Below are positions 53,439 to 64,000 of a DNA stretch of 64,000 bases, one piece after another. The notes under the pieces are model-generated. The model was not told the origin of the DNA and did no database searches. It worked only from the letters and a program-made list of their open reading frames with translations. The DNA is from Todiramphus chloris collaris (taxonomy: Eukaryota > Chordata > Aves > Coraciiformes > Alcedinidae). The first letter of the stretch is position 1; every line of letters begins with the position of its first letter. The stretch spans positions 52,005,523-52,069,522 of the forward strand of contig JANVCC010000020.1 in the NCBI GenBank assembly GCA_025345505.1, given 5' to 3'. Position numbers and translations under genes: made by a program.

Positions 53439-53625
53439 TTTGCTTCTTGACCTTTTGGCAAGGATCAAGTGTAGCATATGTTTTTATCAGTTTAATATCT
53501 GCTATGTCCTCAACTTGAGGATTTTGTATTAAATGAGTTTGGGGACTGGGAATTGTATTAGGAGCTTACGCCTTCATCTCTGTGCATGAGACTGGGTATT
53601 GCTGAGTTTCTGGAATGGTGTGAAA
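53439..53625 (+). pseudogene. U2 snRNA retropseudogene
   Basis: Nearly the whole length of U2 small nuclear RNA is recognisable in order. The 5' words GCTTCTTGACCTTTTGGC, GATCAAGTGTAG and TTATCAGTTTAATATCTG are close to perfect. They are followed by degraded versions of the GTCCTC...GAGGA stem, TATTAAATG, AGGAGCTT and the 3' CTGGTATTGC...GGAACGGTG region. Functional U2 pairs with the intron branch site in the spliceosome. Here the pairing segment reads GTAGCA instead of GTAGTA, and the Sm-protein site after TATTAAATG is altered, so it cannot be a working copy. An A-rich stretch (about 53625-53652) follows directly, which suggests insertion by reverse transcription, probably by a LINE such as CR1. 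I found no clear target-site duplication. Confidence 0.93.
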
Positions 53626-53652
53626 AGAAAAAGGGAAAAAAAATAAAAAAAG

Positions 53653-56600
53653 CAACAAGTCCCTTAATGACCATAAATGAGTGTGAAGGGAAGAGCAGGA
53701 GCAGAGCAAGCATAGATTATGCTTCTCTAAAGTATTCTTTTAATCTCCACCTATTTTCAGCTCAGGGGTTTTCCTGAGCTCTGATAAAACCCTTCTAAAA
53801 ATAAAATAGCACTTCTAATTGCCTCTTAACCTCATTTTCACTGTCTTCTCAATCCATATTAATATCCATTTTGTAATGTCCAGTATTATAACATCATATT
53901 ATTACCCTCAGGACTGGGCATTACTTCGTACTTCCTGAGTACAGCGAGCCTACACTCAGTCTCATCCTTGTCGAAGACCAAGTTCTTGCATCACTGTTGC
54001 TGTTTATTTTCACCAGTAGCTCTTACAGGTGCTGTTTTTTCTGAAAAATGAGATAAATTAGCCATCATAAATAGCGCCAAAAGTGAAGAAGCATACTACA
54101 TCATGGTGAAATGGTACAGACAGGATTTGATTTTGTTTGATTAAAGAAAGACCACCGGGAAGAAATAGATGCAATTGAAATCTTTGAGGAAACACCGCTG
54201 TCACAAGTGTTTACAGCATATTCAGAAATATGCCAAAAATATGAAGAGCTGGTGTTCACTTGAATATTTTTGACTGATTAAATACCAGCTTATGGCATTT
54301 TAGAAACTGGAGGACCAGAACAGTTCGTACATGTCTCAATCAGCACGTGGCTCACAAAAGCGGGTTTGATTTGGCCTGTGACACAGTTACCACTGAGGTC
54401 TGTGTAATGCAGCAGGTGATGACAAGCATGGTTTATGACATCTTTTGAAACAGGATCAAGCCACTAAAGGCCAAGTTAATGTGACAGGGTGAAAACTGGA
54501 AGTTGTAGTAGAAGCAAACTGAATATAGTTCAGATAAGAGAGTGATCAAAATCATTTCTAGATGACACAAGAATTTGACCCTTCAAGGATTTCTTACTAA
54601 GTATGTGAGGTAATACAGAAGGGAGGAACCTATGTCATTGTAAATTAGTGTCCCTGAGCTAAGTCTCATTACCAAGACACCTTCAGTTTTTTTAATTATT
54701 TGACCTGCCATGCTTAATAAAAAGTAAGTTAATTTGGTGTGACAATTTTGGTGGTGGCTTGGTGTGCTACCAATTTAATTGCAATAAAATAAAATAATAG
54801 TATCAAAAAAAACCCCCACACTTCCTGTTCCTTGCACTTTGAATTGTCTGATGATTTCTTAATCATTATTTATGGCCTCGGTATTATAAATTAGAATATG
54901 TTAAATAAAGCTGATGCTTGGGGGGGGAATTACGTGGTTATTAATTGTAACTATTTTAATATTGCTATTTAATGGAAAATACAATAGTTTGATTCTTCAA
55001 AATTTCCCTTTGGAACTAAAAAAGAGTGTCTACAAGAGAGAAATCCACTGTGGCAAAATACCATCTTATTACTATGTGTGCTACAATGCTTGCAGGTTAT
55101 TGTCAATATACACTGTCTACTGGCAAGGAAGCTTTGTTTGTCATGGGAACAAAATGATTGCTCCTCATTTTTCTTGACTGCTGAGTTCTTTAAATGAAAA
55201 GCATTTTGATCCTGGAATAAATATTGATTCTCTCTTTTCTTGCTCTGAGAAAATTAATTTAGTGTGAGTTATATTCACCCAGGTGAGGTAAGGGCAGCTC
55301 AGGGCCCCACAGGCTGCTTAAACTTATGACATAGGCCAGCATTCAAGAAGTATCTTCATTACCCCCAGGTCAGCACATACATGCTGGTTCTTTTGAAGAG
55401 TGTCTCCTGGGGCAGAGCAAGGGAGGATTTGTGGGCCACTTGTCTGTAGCAATAGGACTGCAGGCTTTCCTTTTCTAGCCAAAAAGCAGTAGAATCTATC
55501 TGTCTTCATTCCTGTCCCTGAGTGGTTCTGTATCCTAACCCCAGGTGGTCTAGGTGAAACCTAGACCTATCATTTATACATTATAACGTAATTTATATGA
55601 CATGATAAGCTTTGGTATTTGTAAAGTTTTTAAGTTTTTGGCATGTTGAATCATGGGATATTACAATGAAACAATTTTTTTTTTTTTTTATGTGCTGTAT
55701 GGTGGTGGTCTTTCTAGAATAGCATTGGCCATTTCCTTAGTATAATATTTTGAAGAGATGAAAAATGGTAAGGATTGTACATCTCTATCACAGTATTAAG
55801 TGTCCATCTCCAGCATGATGTTACCATGCTTTTGTTTCAGAGTTGGTACTGTTGGACTGATGTTGAATTCATGTTCATTTAATTTTTGATTTTTGGCTTC
55901 TCATATTGTTGTTTAAAAAAAAAAAAAAAAGTCCACCAGAATAAAAAGCAAACAAAAATGAGCTAACGTATAGATACAGCTCATTTCTGTGCCTCAGACC
56001 GAGCATAATCCTGCCATTGACTTTCTGAAAACAATTAGGATTGTTTGAGAAGGTTTTAAGCTAAAATGGGGGCTTTCATATGGCCTAGATTATCTCTCCT
56101 CAAGGGAATGCACTTTCTTGAAGTGACGATTTATGAGATTCAGTACTAATGTCAAACTTTGTTCTTCTGTATGAAGTAACATAATTAAAACAACAAAATA
56201 GCAGGACACAAGTAGTCGAACGTTGTTGAACTTGTAGATATTTCCGCGTAGGTCATTTAAAATTTGATGGAACAGTGATACGAGAGTTTGAGGCATGTCC
56301 ATGTGAGATGTAAGAAAAACAAGCCTTAAGCAACTTCTCTGTTTCCCTCAGAAGGTTTTTAACCAGAGAGGAAGATGCAGTATTTATGTGCAATAGCAGC
56401 TGGGTATTTTTAGGATTATTTTAAATTCCTTTATAGTAAGTTTCTGTATGATAGAGAATAGATACTAATCATATGAGGTAACAGTTTTTCCCATTTGTGT
56501 AAAGTGGTCTTCCAGGATGAAATTACGATTTATTTCCTTCTAAATGTGATATTCATTTGGGAGTAAATTAATTAAGGCTGAGCTGATAAGTATCTGCTGT

Positions 56601-57029
56601 TGCTCTGCAGTCATGACATGGCAAGACACCGGGTATCTACATGCAAAACTCATTCGTACATCAAAAAAAGAAAGTGCCTGTGCCTGTTGTTTCTAGAGCT
56701 GTTATATGATACTTTAAATAAATGACTTAGTTCCACGTTCAAAATACCCAAAGGTGTAATATTTTATTATTGTTATTACTAACTTAGATTGCATTAGTGT
56801 TTGAGAGCCTTTTCTCATGAGACAGGAAGGTGGTCTCTGAGCACTGTGCCCTGCCTGCGTTGCTACTTTATCCATGCTATGTCTTGAACAAATAAAGATA
56901 AACACAATGTAAATCAAGCATCCTAAAATGACTCAGTTTGGGGTTCCCTTGGTGAGCTTCACTAATAGGGAGGACTTATTTGGAGGTTTTATCAGTGGGA
57001 CCAAGATCAGAATTGCTTAGTTACTCTCT
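53653..57029. other. Non-coding region
   Basis: No gene is recognised. It contains 16 T or so at about 55674-55689 and 16 A at 55915-55930. Open frames are short and of AT-rich composition. Confidence 0.55.
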
Positions 57030-57034
57030 ACATG
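57030..57034. repeat. Target-site duplication, left copy (ACATG)
   Basis: ACATG directly precedes the TG that opens the LTR and is repeated exactly at 57835-57839 after the closing CA. Five bases is the usual duplication length for ERVL-type integrases. Confidence 0.88.
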
Positions 57035-57834
57035 TGTCACGGTTTAGGGTCAGGGCAGCCACTTAGACCTATAACAGACGCTCTCTGTTAACCCCCCCTC
57101 CCTCCCCAGAGGGGAAAGAGAAAGGGAATAAGGGAGAGAGACTTAGCGATTAGAAAAGGAAACTAGAACAGCTTTAATGAGAATGAAATTAATAATTATA
57201 AAAATGGAATATATACAAATGTATACAAAACCAGTATCGAACCCAACTTCCCTGATGGCAATTACATCACCGTCACCACTGATGCTGTGAAGCAGGCACC
57301 GGGGCAGTCCCAGACTGGGCCCCGCAGCAGACGGGAGCTGTGTTCAGGAGCTGGATTCTGGTACTGGGTTCAGGAACACACAGACCGGATCGAAGGCAGA
57401 ATGGACAGAGTCCTCCTTGGGTGCTCCAAGGAAGGAACCGAAAGAGGACCCGAGCCAAGCCAAGCAAAAGCTGGCAAAGCAGTCCAAGAGGGGAGAGAGC
57501 CCAGAGACCCTTCGAATCCCTCAGCTCTAGACCGAATATGGCGTATATGGGTGGAATCCCTTGTTGGTCAGTTTAGAGTTACCCGTCCTGTCCGCTCCTC
57601 CCTGAAAGTTCAGCCTTTCTCTTTCTGCACCCCCCAATGTGGTACACAAGACCCAGCAGTGGCCTTGGTCTGCACACCAATCCTTGGTAGTAACTCTAAA
57701 CATGAGTTGTTATCACTGCTAGAAGCAGACACTGTGTGTGAGAACAGGCTGCTAACTTCAGAAAGTGCAGTTAATTAGAAGAACTGAGCTGAAAAGTAAA
57801 ATTACTGAACAGAATTTTCACTCAAACCAGGACA
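57035..57834 (-). mobile_element. Solo LTR of an avian ERVL-like endogenous retrovirus
   Basis: An 800-base element begins TGTCACGGTTTAG and ends AAACCAGGACA. The ends are imperfect inverted repeats with the TG...CA boundaries of retroviral LTRs, and a perfect 5-base duplication (ACATG) surrounds it. It is more GC-rich than its surroundings. The minus strand is the likely sense strand, because bird ERVL LTRs start TGTCCTGGTTT and carry an ATTAAA polyadenylation signal in their 3' third; here ATTAAA lies at 57178-57173 on the minus strand. No internal gag, pol or env sequence adjoins either edge, so it is the product of recombination between two LTRs. The 163-codon plus-strand frame at 57287-57778 is wholly inside the LTR, antisense to it, and not a gene. 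The family name is uncertain; LTR status is firm. Confidence 0.92.
57173..57178 (-). promoter_or_regulatory. Probable LTR polyadenylation signal (ATTAAA)
   Basis: On the minus strand ATTAAAGCTGTTC matches the position and context of the poly(A) signal in related bird ERVL LTRs, leaving about 140 bases to the 3' end of the LTR. Assignment is by resemblance. Confidence 0.5.
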
Positions 57835-57839
57835 ACATG
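57835..57839. repeat. Target-site duplication, right copy (ACATG)
   Basis: Exact copy of the five bases at 57030-57034, immediately outside the closing CA of the LTR. Confidence 0.88.
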
Positions 57840-59236
57840 CTGGAAAACTATGTGGTTTCCTTGTTTCTCTTTGAGGGAAGATAAAAAATTAATGCAGCAG
57901 AAATGTTAAGACTGTAAGAGTTTGAAATAGTTAAGACAGCAGAGAACTGCACATGAGCTTTCCATTGAGTTGTAGAAGGTCATTGCCTTGATGATTACAT
58001 GCGTTTAAACACAATTGCTTTCTATGCTTATTCCAGTCATCCTGTGTCATTCTCTGTTGAATTTTTTTTCTGCCTTAAACTTAAGCTAATTGCAAAGTGG
58101 TTCATGCAGCAATACTGACTGTAAAAAGTATGCGTCTCTACATAAATGTTTTTTTGTATGAATTCTCGGCAATACCATCTCAAAGAGGTGCATGGGAAGT
58201 CAAGTGCTGAATCTTTTGAACATTCTTTCAAATGCTATCTTCAAGTGGATAATATGAGGGATGAATGTAGCCTGAACTTAATCATAAACTTTTCCCCTTC
58301 CTGGCAGTACTGACATTTACTTGATTCTAGACAAACAAATGAATCATAGCTAGCGAGTTGTTTTGATCGTTCATGGTGTTAATGCAAAACCAAGGCTCGT
58401 CTATTTTGACCCTATACCTCTAGATTGACTGTAAAAGACTGAAAGCCTCCAAGCTGATGTTTTGCAAAGACTCACAAGCTACTCTAAAAGTTGCTCCATT
58501 CAGCAGGCTTCAGCCTGGGGTAACAAACCACTGGTGAGCCCTGGGTGGCTGCATGAGGAGACAGTCTGCAGGGCAATCCGTCATCTGGTGGACATTTGAT
58601 GGCACATAGTGCTGGAAGCCGCATATTTAGTGACACTTTTTTTTTCCTCCCATGAAGCTTTACCTATGGCTCTTGCTGTGAGTGAAATTGAGTGGTAGGC
58701 TGTGATCCCAGTGAGTCTGATTCATGGCAGGCATTTTAGTTAGAGAGTTTTAGAGCACTATGCCTGTTCTTCTTACTGTCTGCTTGATTGATGTGAAAGA
58801 GGATTGAACAGGGGTATGCTAAATATAGAAAATGAAAAGGGAAACCACAACCAGGTTGAAGTTAAGAATGCTTACCTGTTCCAGTTTTAGTATCCCTGTA
58901 TTTTTGCATGAAGAGCAACGTAAAGGAATATGGTTGTTTCAGAGTGTGGGGATTGGCACCTGGGACACATTGCTGGATACTGCAACAGGATTTGGGTTCT
59001 GACGTTGGCTTCCCATAGTCAATTTGGGAAGCATGTATTAAGTGTTTCTTTGGGGAGCAATAGTAGACTTTGTATGTAATTCAGCTAAGGTAGGAAGTGT
59101 AGTCCTTGAACCATAATGTTCCCGTGAGTTAAAAATATTTTACTGTATGTAGGGCTCTATTTTTAAGTGGATATCTAACCCAAAGGCCATGTACAAGCTT
59201 TCAGGTTTAACCTTTTCAGTTTACTTGACACTCCAG
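57840..59236. other. Non-coding region upstream of the candidate exon pair
   Basis: No exon or transposon is firmly recognised. If the exon pair at 59237 and 61172 is real, earlier exons or a promoter could lie here or further upstream, but I found none with convincing splice sites and a compatible frame. There is no CpG island nearby. Confidence 0.5.
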
Positions 59237-59412
59237 ATGAGGATGACGGAAGGGAATGCTGTCAGGGAGTTTACACAGAGGATGGAGAGTGGTGGTGGTG
59301 AAGAGGATAATGACTTCACCTCTGATTTTCTTCCTCCTGCTGCAATGAGGCATCTGTATTCTCAGCTGGGTGCAAATGGCCTGCAGGAAGCTTTCATTCC
59401 TGCAGACCACAA
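59237..59412 (+). CDS. Candidate internal coding exon, unrecognised gene
   Basis: A 176-base segment is open in one frame from an acceptor (ACACTCCAG, ending 59236) to a near-consensus donor (CAA/GTAAGT at 59413). An alternative, more pyrimidine-rich acceptor ends at 59219 and keeps the same frame. The 58 complete codons include MTEGNAVREFTQRME, an acidic Gly-Glu-Asp patch and a C-terminal part reading RHLYSQLGANGLQEAF, a composition unlike the chance frames around it. Two bases are left over, and these join the exon at 61172 in phase. ATG codons at 59237 and 59243 could start translation if the upstream exon is non-coding. I recognise no domain, signal peptide or family. It could also be a lucky open stretch in a long non-coding RNA or intron. 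Confidence 0.3.
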
Positions 59413-61171
59413 GTAAGTCAGGAGATCATCTGGGAAATTAGAGAGACATCAGAGCTGGGCTTGTGGTGACTGTTTTTAAAAAAAACATAAAAACTGTGAA
59501 TGTCTGGTGAAAGGGGAACGATGGGAAGAACGCGAGGAAGGACTTAGGTCTACTTGCATCTGCAGTATTGTAAAGGTAATACTGCCGTAGTATCAGGTGC
59601 CATGAGCTGCCAGCCAGCTGTAGCAACAGATCTTTGCCTTCCATTTCACACACAAAGGGAAGAGCTCAGTCAAAAATCAACTTAGAGCTGGCTGGCACTT
59701 CAGGGGGGTCACTGACAGTAGTGAAGGAGTAAGGCTGAATGTTTCTGGGCTGAGATTAGCTGAAGTCTTCTCTTATTATATAATGGCTTATTACACCATA
59801 GCATTCAGAAAAAAAGTGTATATTGTGTGATAGTATGTCAATTATTTTGCCTAGTAATCAGACTCTTCATTTTGTGCTGCAGAAACAAATGCCTTTTTCA
59901 ATCACTTTAATATGCTACATTCTTTAAATTAGATGGTCTGTAGGCAACATATATACAGCACTCTCCAGTATTATTTCAGAAAATGAATAGCACGTGTGAT
60001 GCCCACTCTTATCTACCAGAGAAACTGCAGAGTGACATAAGTTCTTGTTACTTGCTTCGATACGAACAGCTCCGAGTGAGTGCCAGTTCTCAAGAAATAC
60101 ACATTTGCTGCATTCTGGCTCAGGGAAGGCTGTGTGTCTATTTGACATGCTCTCAGTGGAGAATTGCTTATCCATGCCTGATCCTGACTGGTTTCACCTT
60201 CCAAAAGAAACTAGCATAGGTCAAAAGTTGCCAAGATGGATTGAAAAGTGTTTCCAGCTGATGGAAATGCTTTTGGTAACCAAGCAGGGGAATTTGAAAT
60301 CTAATCTATTCTCAACGGAAAAACAGCAAATAGTCCATGTTTCAACACGAACAAGCTATTCCAGTATCTAAAGTGCTGACATATGAGTTTTTCAGATAAC
60401 AGAGATGTGAATCAACTGTTTTTGCATGAAAGGTACAAAATACCTTCTTTAATGGACTGCGCTGTGCCAAAAGAACTTTTGTGTTTACTGATTCAGTGCA
60501 GTGCTGGAGGCCACACCTGTAAGTGAATGTCTCCAGACTCCCCTTCCTCCTCCAGTTCTTCTGTTCAGTGATTTTGGCTTTCCTGATGTTATTTCTCTTT
60601 ATATATTCTTACTATTTTTCTTATTGTAGTTGAATCTTTCCCTCCCTTCCTTGAATATTCATAATTTTTGGTTTTCCTTTTTTCTTGTCTGAATTTCTTT
60701 TTCTAGCTTACTTTTTTTCACCGTTGCCTGTTTGCCATGTTTAGTTTTTTCCATATACCATTTCTTCAGAAGTAGCTTCCATATTGTCCAACACTTTGAG
60801 AGAAACACACATTCTCAGTTGTTACCTGTTCCTCTGCATGAAAGTGTGTGTACTGTAAGCTTAGGATAAGAAGAGTGTGTATTGTTGTACAGAGATTATT
60901 TTATTCCTCCCTGATTTTCTTAGCTGCTTTTCTTTGCCCTGTATTCCTTCCATCTGTCTCTGACTATAAGCAGAGTGTAATGTAGAATAAGGACCTAGTG
61001 TTGGGTTTCCTGTTGAAATACAGAACAATGATGAGGGTGTGAGTCAGAGACTGAGTAACACTGGGCACAACAGCATAGAAGTACTTTACATATATTTCTT
61101 TACTATAATATTCCTATGGTTTTTTCTTTTTACATTGTTTGTTCTTTTTTTTCTCCTTGTACCTCTCCTAG
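59413..61171 (+). other. Candidate intron of the unrecognised gene
   Basis: This 1,759-base interval starts GTAAGT and ends with a long pyrimidine tract and CCTAG (TTTTTTTTCTCCTTGTACC lies just before the acceptor). It contains no transposon I can identify. Overlapping open frames at 59924-60371 are on both strands and are probably chance, though that sub-region has balanced composition. Its status as an intron depends wholly on the flanking exon calls. Confidence 0.3.
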
Positions 61172-61262
61172 CTCACGTGTACAACTAATTGACATACTAG
61201 AGGAGATTTTGAATCGAAAACATGGCTACCTTCTCATTTGCCTGGAACAGGGAGCTCCTTAA
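61172..61262 (+). CDS. Candidate terminal coding exon, unrecognised gene
   Basis: The first base completes an Asn codon with the AA left by the upstream exon. The frame then reads SRVQLIDILEEILNRKHG and continues 12 residues to TAA at 61260-61262. The acceptor is the strongest on this strand in the last 10 kb by eye, with about 30 pyrimidine-rich bases before TAG. The peptide is helical-looking and amphipathic, with hydrophobic residues spaced as in a coiled or packing helix. There is no homologue I can name. The nearest AATAAA downstream is at 63184-63189, which would mean a 3' UTR of about 1.9 kb. The matching phase has about a one-in-three chance of arising by accident, so this supports but does not prove a gene. 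Confidence 0.3.
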
Positions 61263-64000
61263 GTATAAGAATGGTACCAGGAGTGCTAAGCTGCTCTCCA
61301 TGGCCTTGCAGGGCGAGTGAAACCTCTTGTTAAACCAGTACTCCCCCCGCAACCTCCCAATGCCCTTTGCACATCACAGATTTCTTCTTCTGGTACGTGC
61401 ACATTTCTAGTGTAAATTCAGAACTAAATAGGGCAAGGAGCCCTTACAGTTGTTTTGGTACAATATTTTAAAACAATTTCAAAGTTTAATTTCTCCTGAC
61501 AAGGGCAATCAGAAAAGGCAGGTTTCTACAGTACAGAAGCAATCTTAGTTGATGGTCTTGAGCAAATTCTCCGACTACTGACTGACTACTTGAGATTAAG
61601 TAGAATTTCTAACAAATCCTGTTACAGTGGGTCAAGCACTCTCTCTCTAGTTGTACTTATTTGTTGCAAGCCTCAGTAAAGTTTTATTTTAACGTAGCCA
61701 TTTTATGGTGCTTGGAATATCTTCATACTGTGCATTGCTGCTACTATAGATAATGGATGACCACTTGGTTAATGTTTGACAGCAGTTACAATACACATCT
61801 CCCAAAGTTAAGTGTCCTTATGCCTTTGTATGCGAACTGACCTTCAGGGACAGTAAACATATTGTTTGGCAACAAGTTAATTACAGACTTTATCTTCCAA
61901 AAACATTCATGTCACGGGTGGGATAATTAAGATGTCCTTGCAAGTGAAAAAAAGTTCTTGAGTTATAGTAATGTTCTGAAGTAGGTGTTAGAAACCGAGG
62001 TCACAACAGTATTACAAGAGCCATGTACTTGTGTTATTTTGACTAAATAATTCTCAACTTCAGGGTGTAAAAATGAAAGATGGCCTTAACCGCTATGTAT
62101 GGCAATATATTGTGTAAGTCTGTGAAAAAAACAAAACAAAGGGGTTTGGGTTTTGCAGTGATGTGATGGGCAAGCAGAACTGATTGTCTTTGATTCACTG
62201 GGGGATGGATTACCAGGGTTTATTTTGGTTTTCTCCCCTTTCCTCCTTTTAAGGCCTGTATCTTTTGTTAAATGGTTAGGATCATGTTGGCCCTTTCTGA
62301 CTTTATAATGTGAACTTCATGGTGATAAATAGCTAATTATTTGCAATTGAATTTGGTTATGAATTTAAATATGACAGAAACAGATGTACCGGTGATTACC
62401 TTCAATGCATTGCTCAGGGGATCTAAGTTTAACATAGTATAAATACCTTTCAGAAATTTTATTTCTGAAATGGAGCAGTGCAACTATTGAAGAATATCAT
62501 CGAGATGTTAATGAGTTCTGTGGTACGTGAATATCCTCCAGACTGATGTATCTCAGGTGTGACGTGTGTTTTGTTTTGTTTTTCTCATGGAAGAATTTGG
62601 GGAGGGAGAAGAGGGGTGTCCACTGGTGAGATCTGAAGTTCCAGTTCTGGAGTGTTGAATCACTAAGCTGGATGCATGCTGTTTGTATGCAGTTATGAAG
62701 TAATTTTTTTTTTCATGATATACATTCAAAAGAGGACACCAAGCATTTTTCAAAGCTGGAACCCCTCAAGGGGCACACTGCAGTGCTATTTTGTGGGTGC
62801 CACTTAAATGAAAGTCTTTATTGGGCTGCCTGAATAACGACATGATGCAGCAGGTTAACCGCCCCCAACATGCCTTTGTATTAACATGAAACTAAGAAGG
62901 AATCACACACTGAGGTCATTTAAAGATTTGAATTATAGTATCTGAAAAAAAAATCATGGACTTTGCACATGGTCTCTTTCTCAAAACTTGTTTCTGGAGA
63001 TCAATAGGTCAACTGATCAGATAATTCTGAGCTACTGGTTTCAGTTTCAGTTTTTCTGTTTGGAAACTTACGTTTCAGCAGAAATAAGTCATTCCTTTTT
63101 TGATGGACGGTACAATTTTGGGCAATCAGTTCACTTTAGAATGCGTTTTATTTTCTTCAGTGGAAGAAAAGTCATTTAAAATTAATAAAAAAATTCCCAA
63201 GTACAGACAAAACATAGCAGGAAACATACATCATGAGACCTCTTTCTGTGTATCTGTGGTTGAAATGGTAATTTTTAAGCATCCCAACATTAGAGAAGAG
63301 TAGAAAAATGGGATTGAAGCACCAAGACTTAGATCAATGGAACAAAGTCATTCATGTCTAATGCAGCACTGCTAACACACCCATACCCAGCAGATACAGT
63401 AATGCAGAGTGTCCAGGCCGTGTTTATAGAAAATATAAGGCAACGGAATAAGACCTTTAAAATAGTTCTGTCTTGGAAGCTAAATCTCTGTATCTTTGCT
63501 GTTAGGAAAACGTTGTCTGCAGATATTTAGGTGTGGTGTGCTCAAGAAAAGTCAGATAATCTCTTCCAGATTCCTTCATTATTAAATGGCACTGGAATGT
63601 GATTTTTACTGTTCAGATCAGTTCAGGGCCTCCATATTTTGAAGTTCATCTTCAGCCCTAACCTGAAAGCTAGTTTATATTTGTTTTACCTTCTGCAGCA
63701 CATGAGTGTTGAGTAAGTCAGTTGATCTCTCAGTCAGGACATGATGTATCAAAAAGGAGGTATCAATGAACATGGCATGCATGCACCATGTAACATTTTA
63801 ATTTTCATGTGAATTAGATAGGTTTTGGTAAGCAAGGATTTCAGTTTTGCATGTTTTAACTTTATGTGGTTTCCTCTTTGATTTCTTCTTTTTTTTGGAA
63901 ACTCCCTTGCTTATTTTCAAGTTGTCTCTGTTGCTATTGAGTTAGCTTATGTGTTTGACTCAATGCAATATGGCTCTGTTGAATTTCATTTGAGATTTTT
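61263..64000. other. Non-coding region, possible 3' UTR at its start
   Basis: No gene is recognised. AATAAA at 63184-63189 and ATTAAA near 63582 could serve as polyadenylation signals for the candidate gene, but both are far from its stop codon. Short frames here are AT-rich and unremarkable. Confidence 0.45.

Noticed and set aside
57287-57778. 163-codon plus-strand open frame, the longest in the window
   Set aside because: It lies wholly inside the solo LTR, antisense to the likely LTR sense strand, and has no domain resemblance.

Overview
The window looks like a gene-poor stretch of a bird chromosome. It is AT-rich and full of homopolymer runs and short simple repeats, and almost all open frames are under 110 codons and resemble no known protein. 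The best clues to the organism are two CR1 LINE fragments of the kind typical of birds (13952-14102 and 14878-15560, both minus strand) and a solo endogenous-retrovirus LTR of the avian ERVL-like type that begins TGTCCTGGTTT on the minus strand (57035-57834) and has a perfect 5-base target-site duplication. A retroposed U2 snRNA pseudogene (53439-53625) and two worn amniote palindromic repeats (9670-9743, 52175-52286) complete the transposon-derived content. The species cannot be named from this sequence.

Layout. Bases 1-13950 are intergenic or intronic sequence with low-complexity patches and a worn amniote repeat. Bases 13952-15560 carry the two CR1 fragments. Bases 15561-39800 are largely featureless apart from simple repeats, among them a long TTTTC microsatellite interrupted by a 10-N assembly gap at 20320-20329. 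A clear CpG island lies at about 40020-40545 with GC boxes but no recognisable coding exon, so it is the best candidate promoter in the window. Bases 46800-47330 and 50230-51060 look like conserved regulatory DNA, with dense homeodomain, TALE and E-box-like motifs. Just after the second block there is a strong hairpin at 51192-51243. The U2 pseudogene, the solo LTR and a possible two-exon gene fill the last 11 kb.

Genes. I recognise no known protein-coding gene. The most gene-like structure is a plus-strand exon pair, 59237-59412 and 61172-61262. It has a good donor, a strong polypyrimidine acceptor and a reading frame that stays open across the 1.76-kb intron to a TAA. The protein is unfamiliar and the call is tentative. 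The regulatory calls rest on base composition and motif reading only; no alignment or conservation search was possible.
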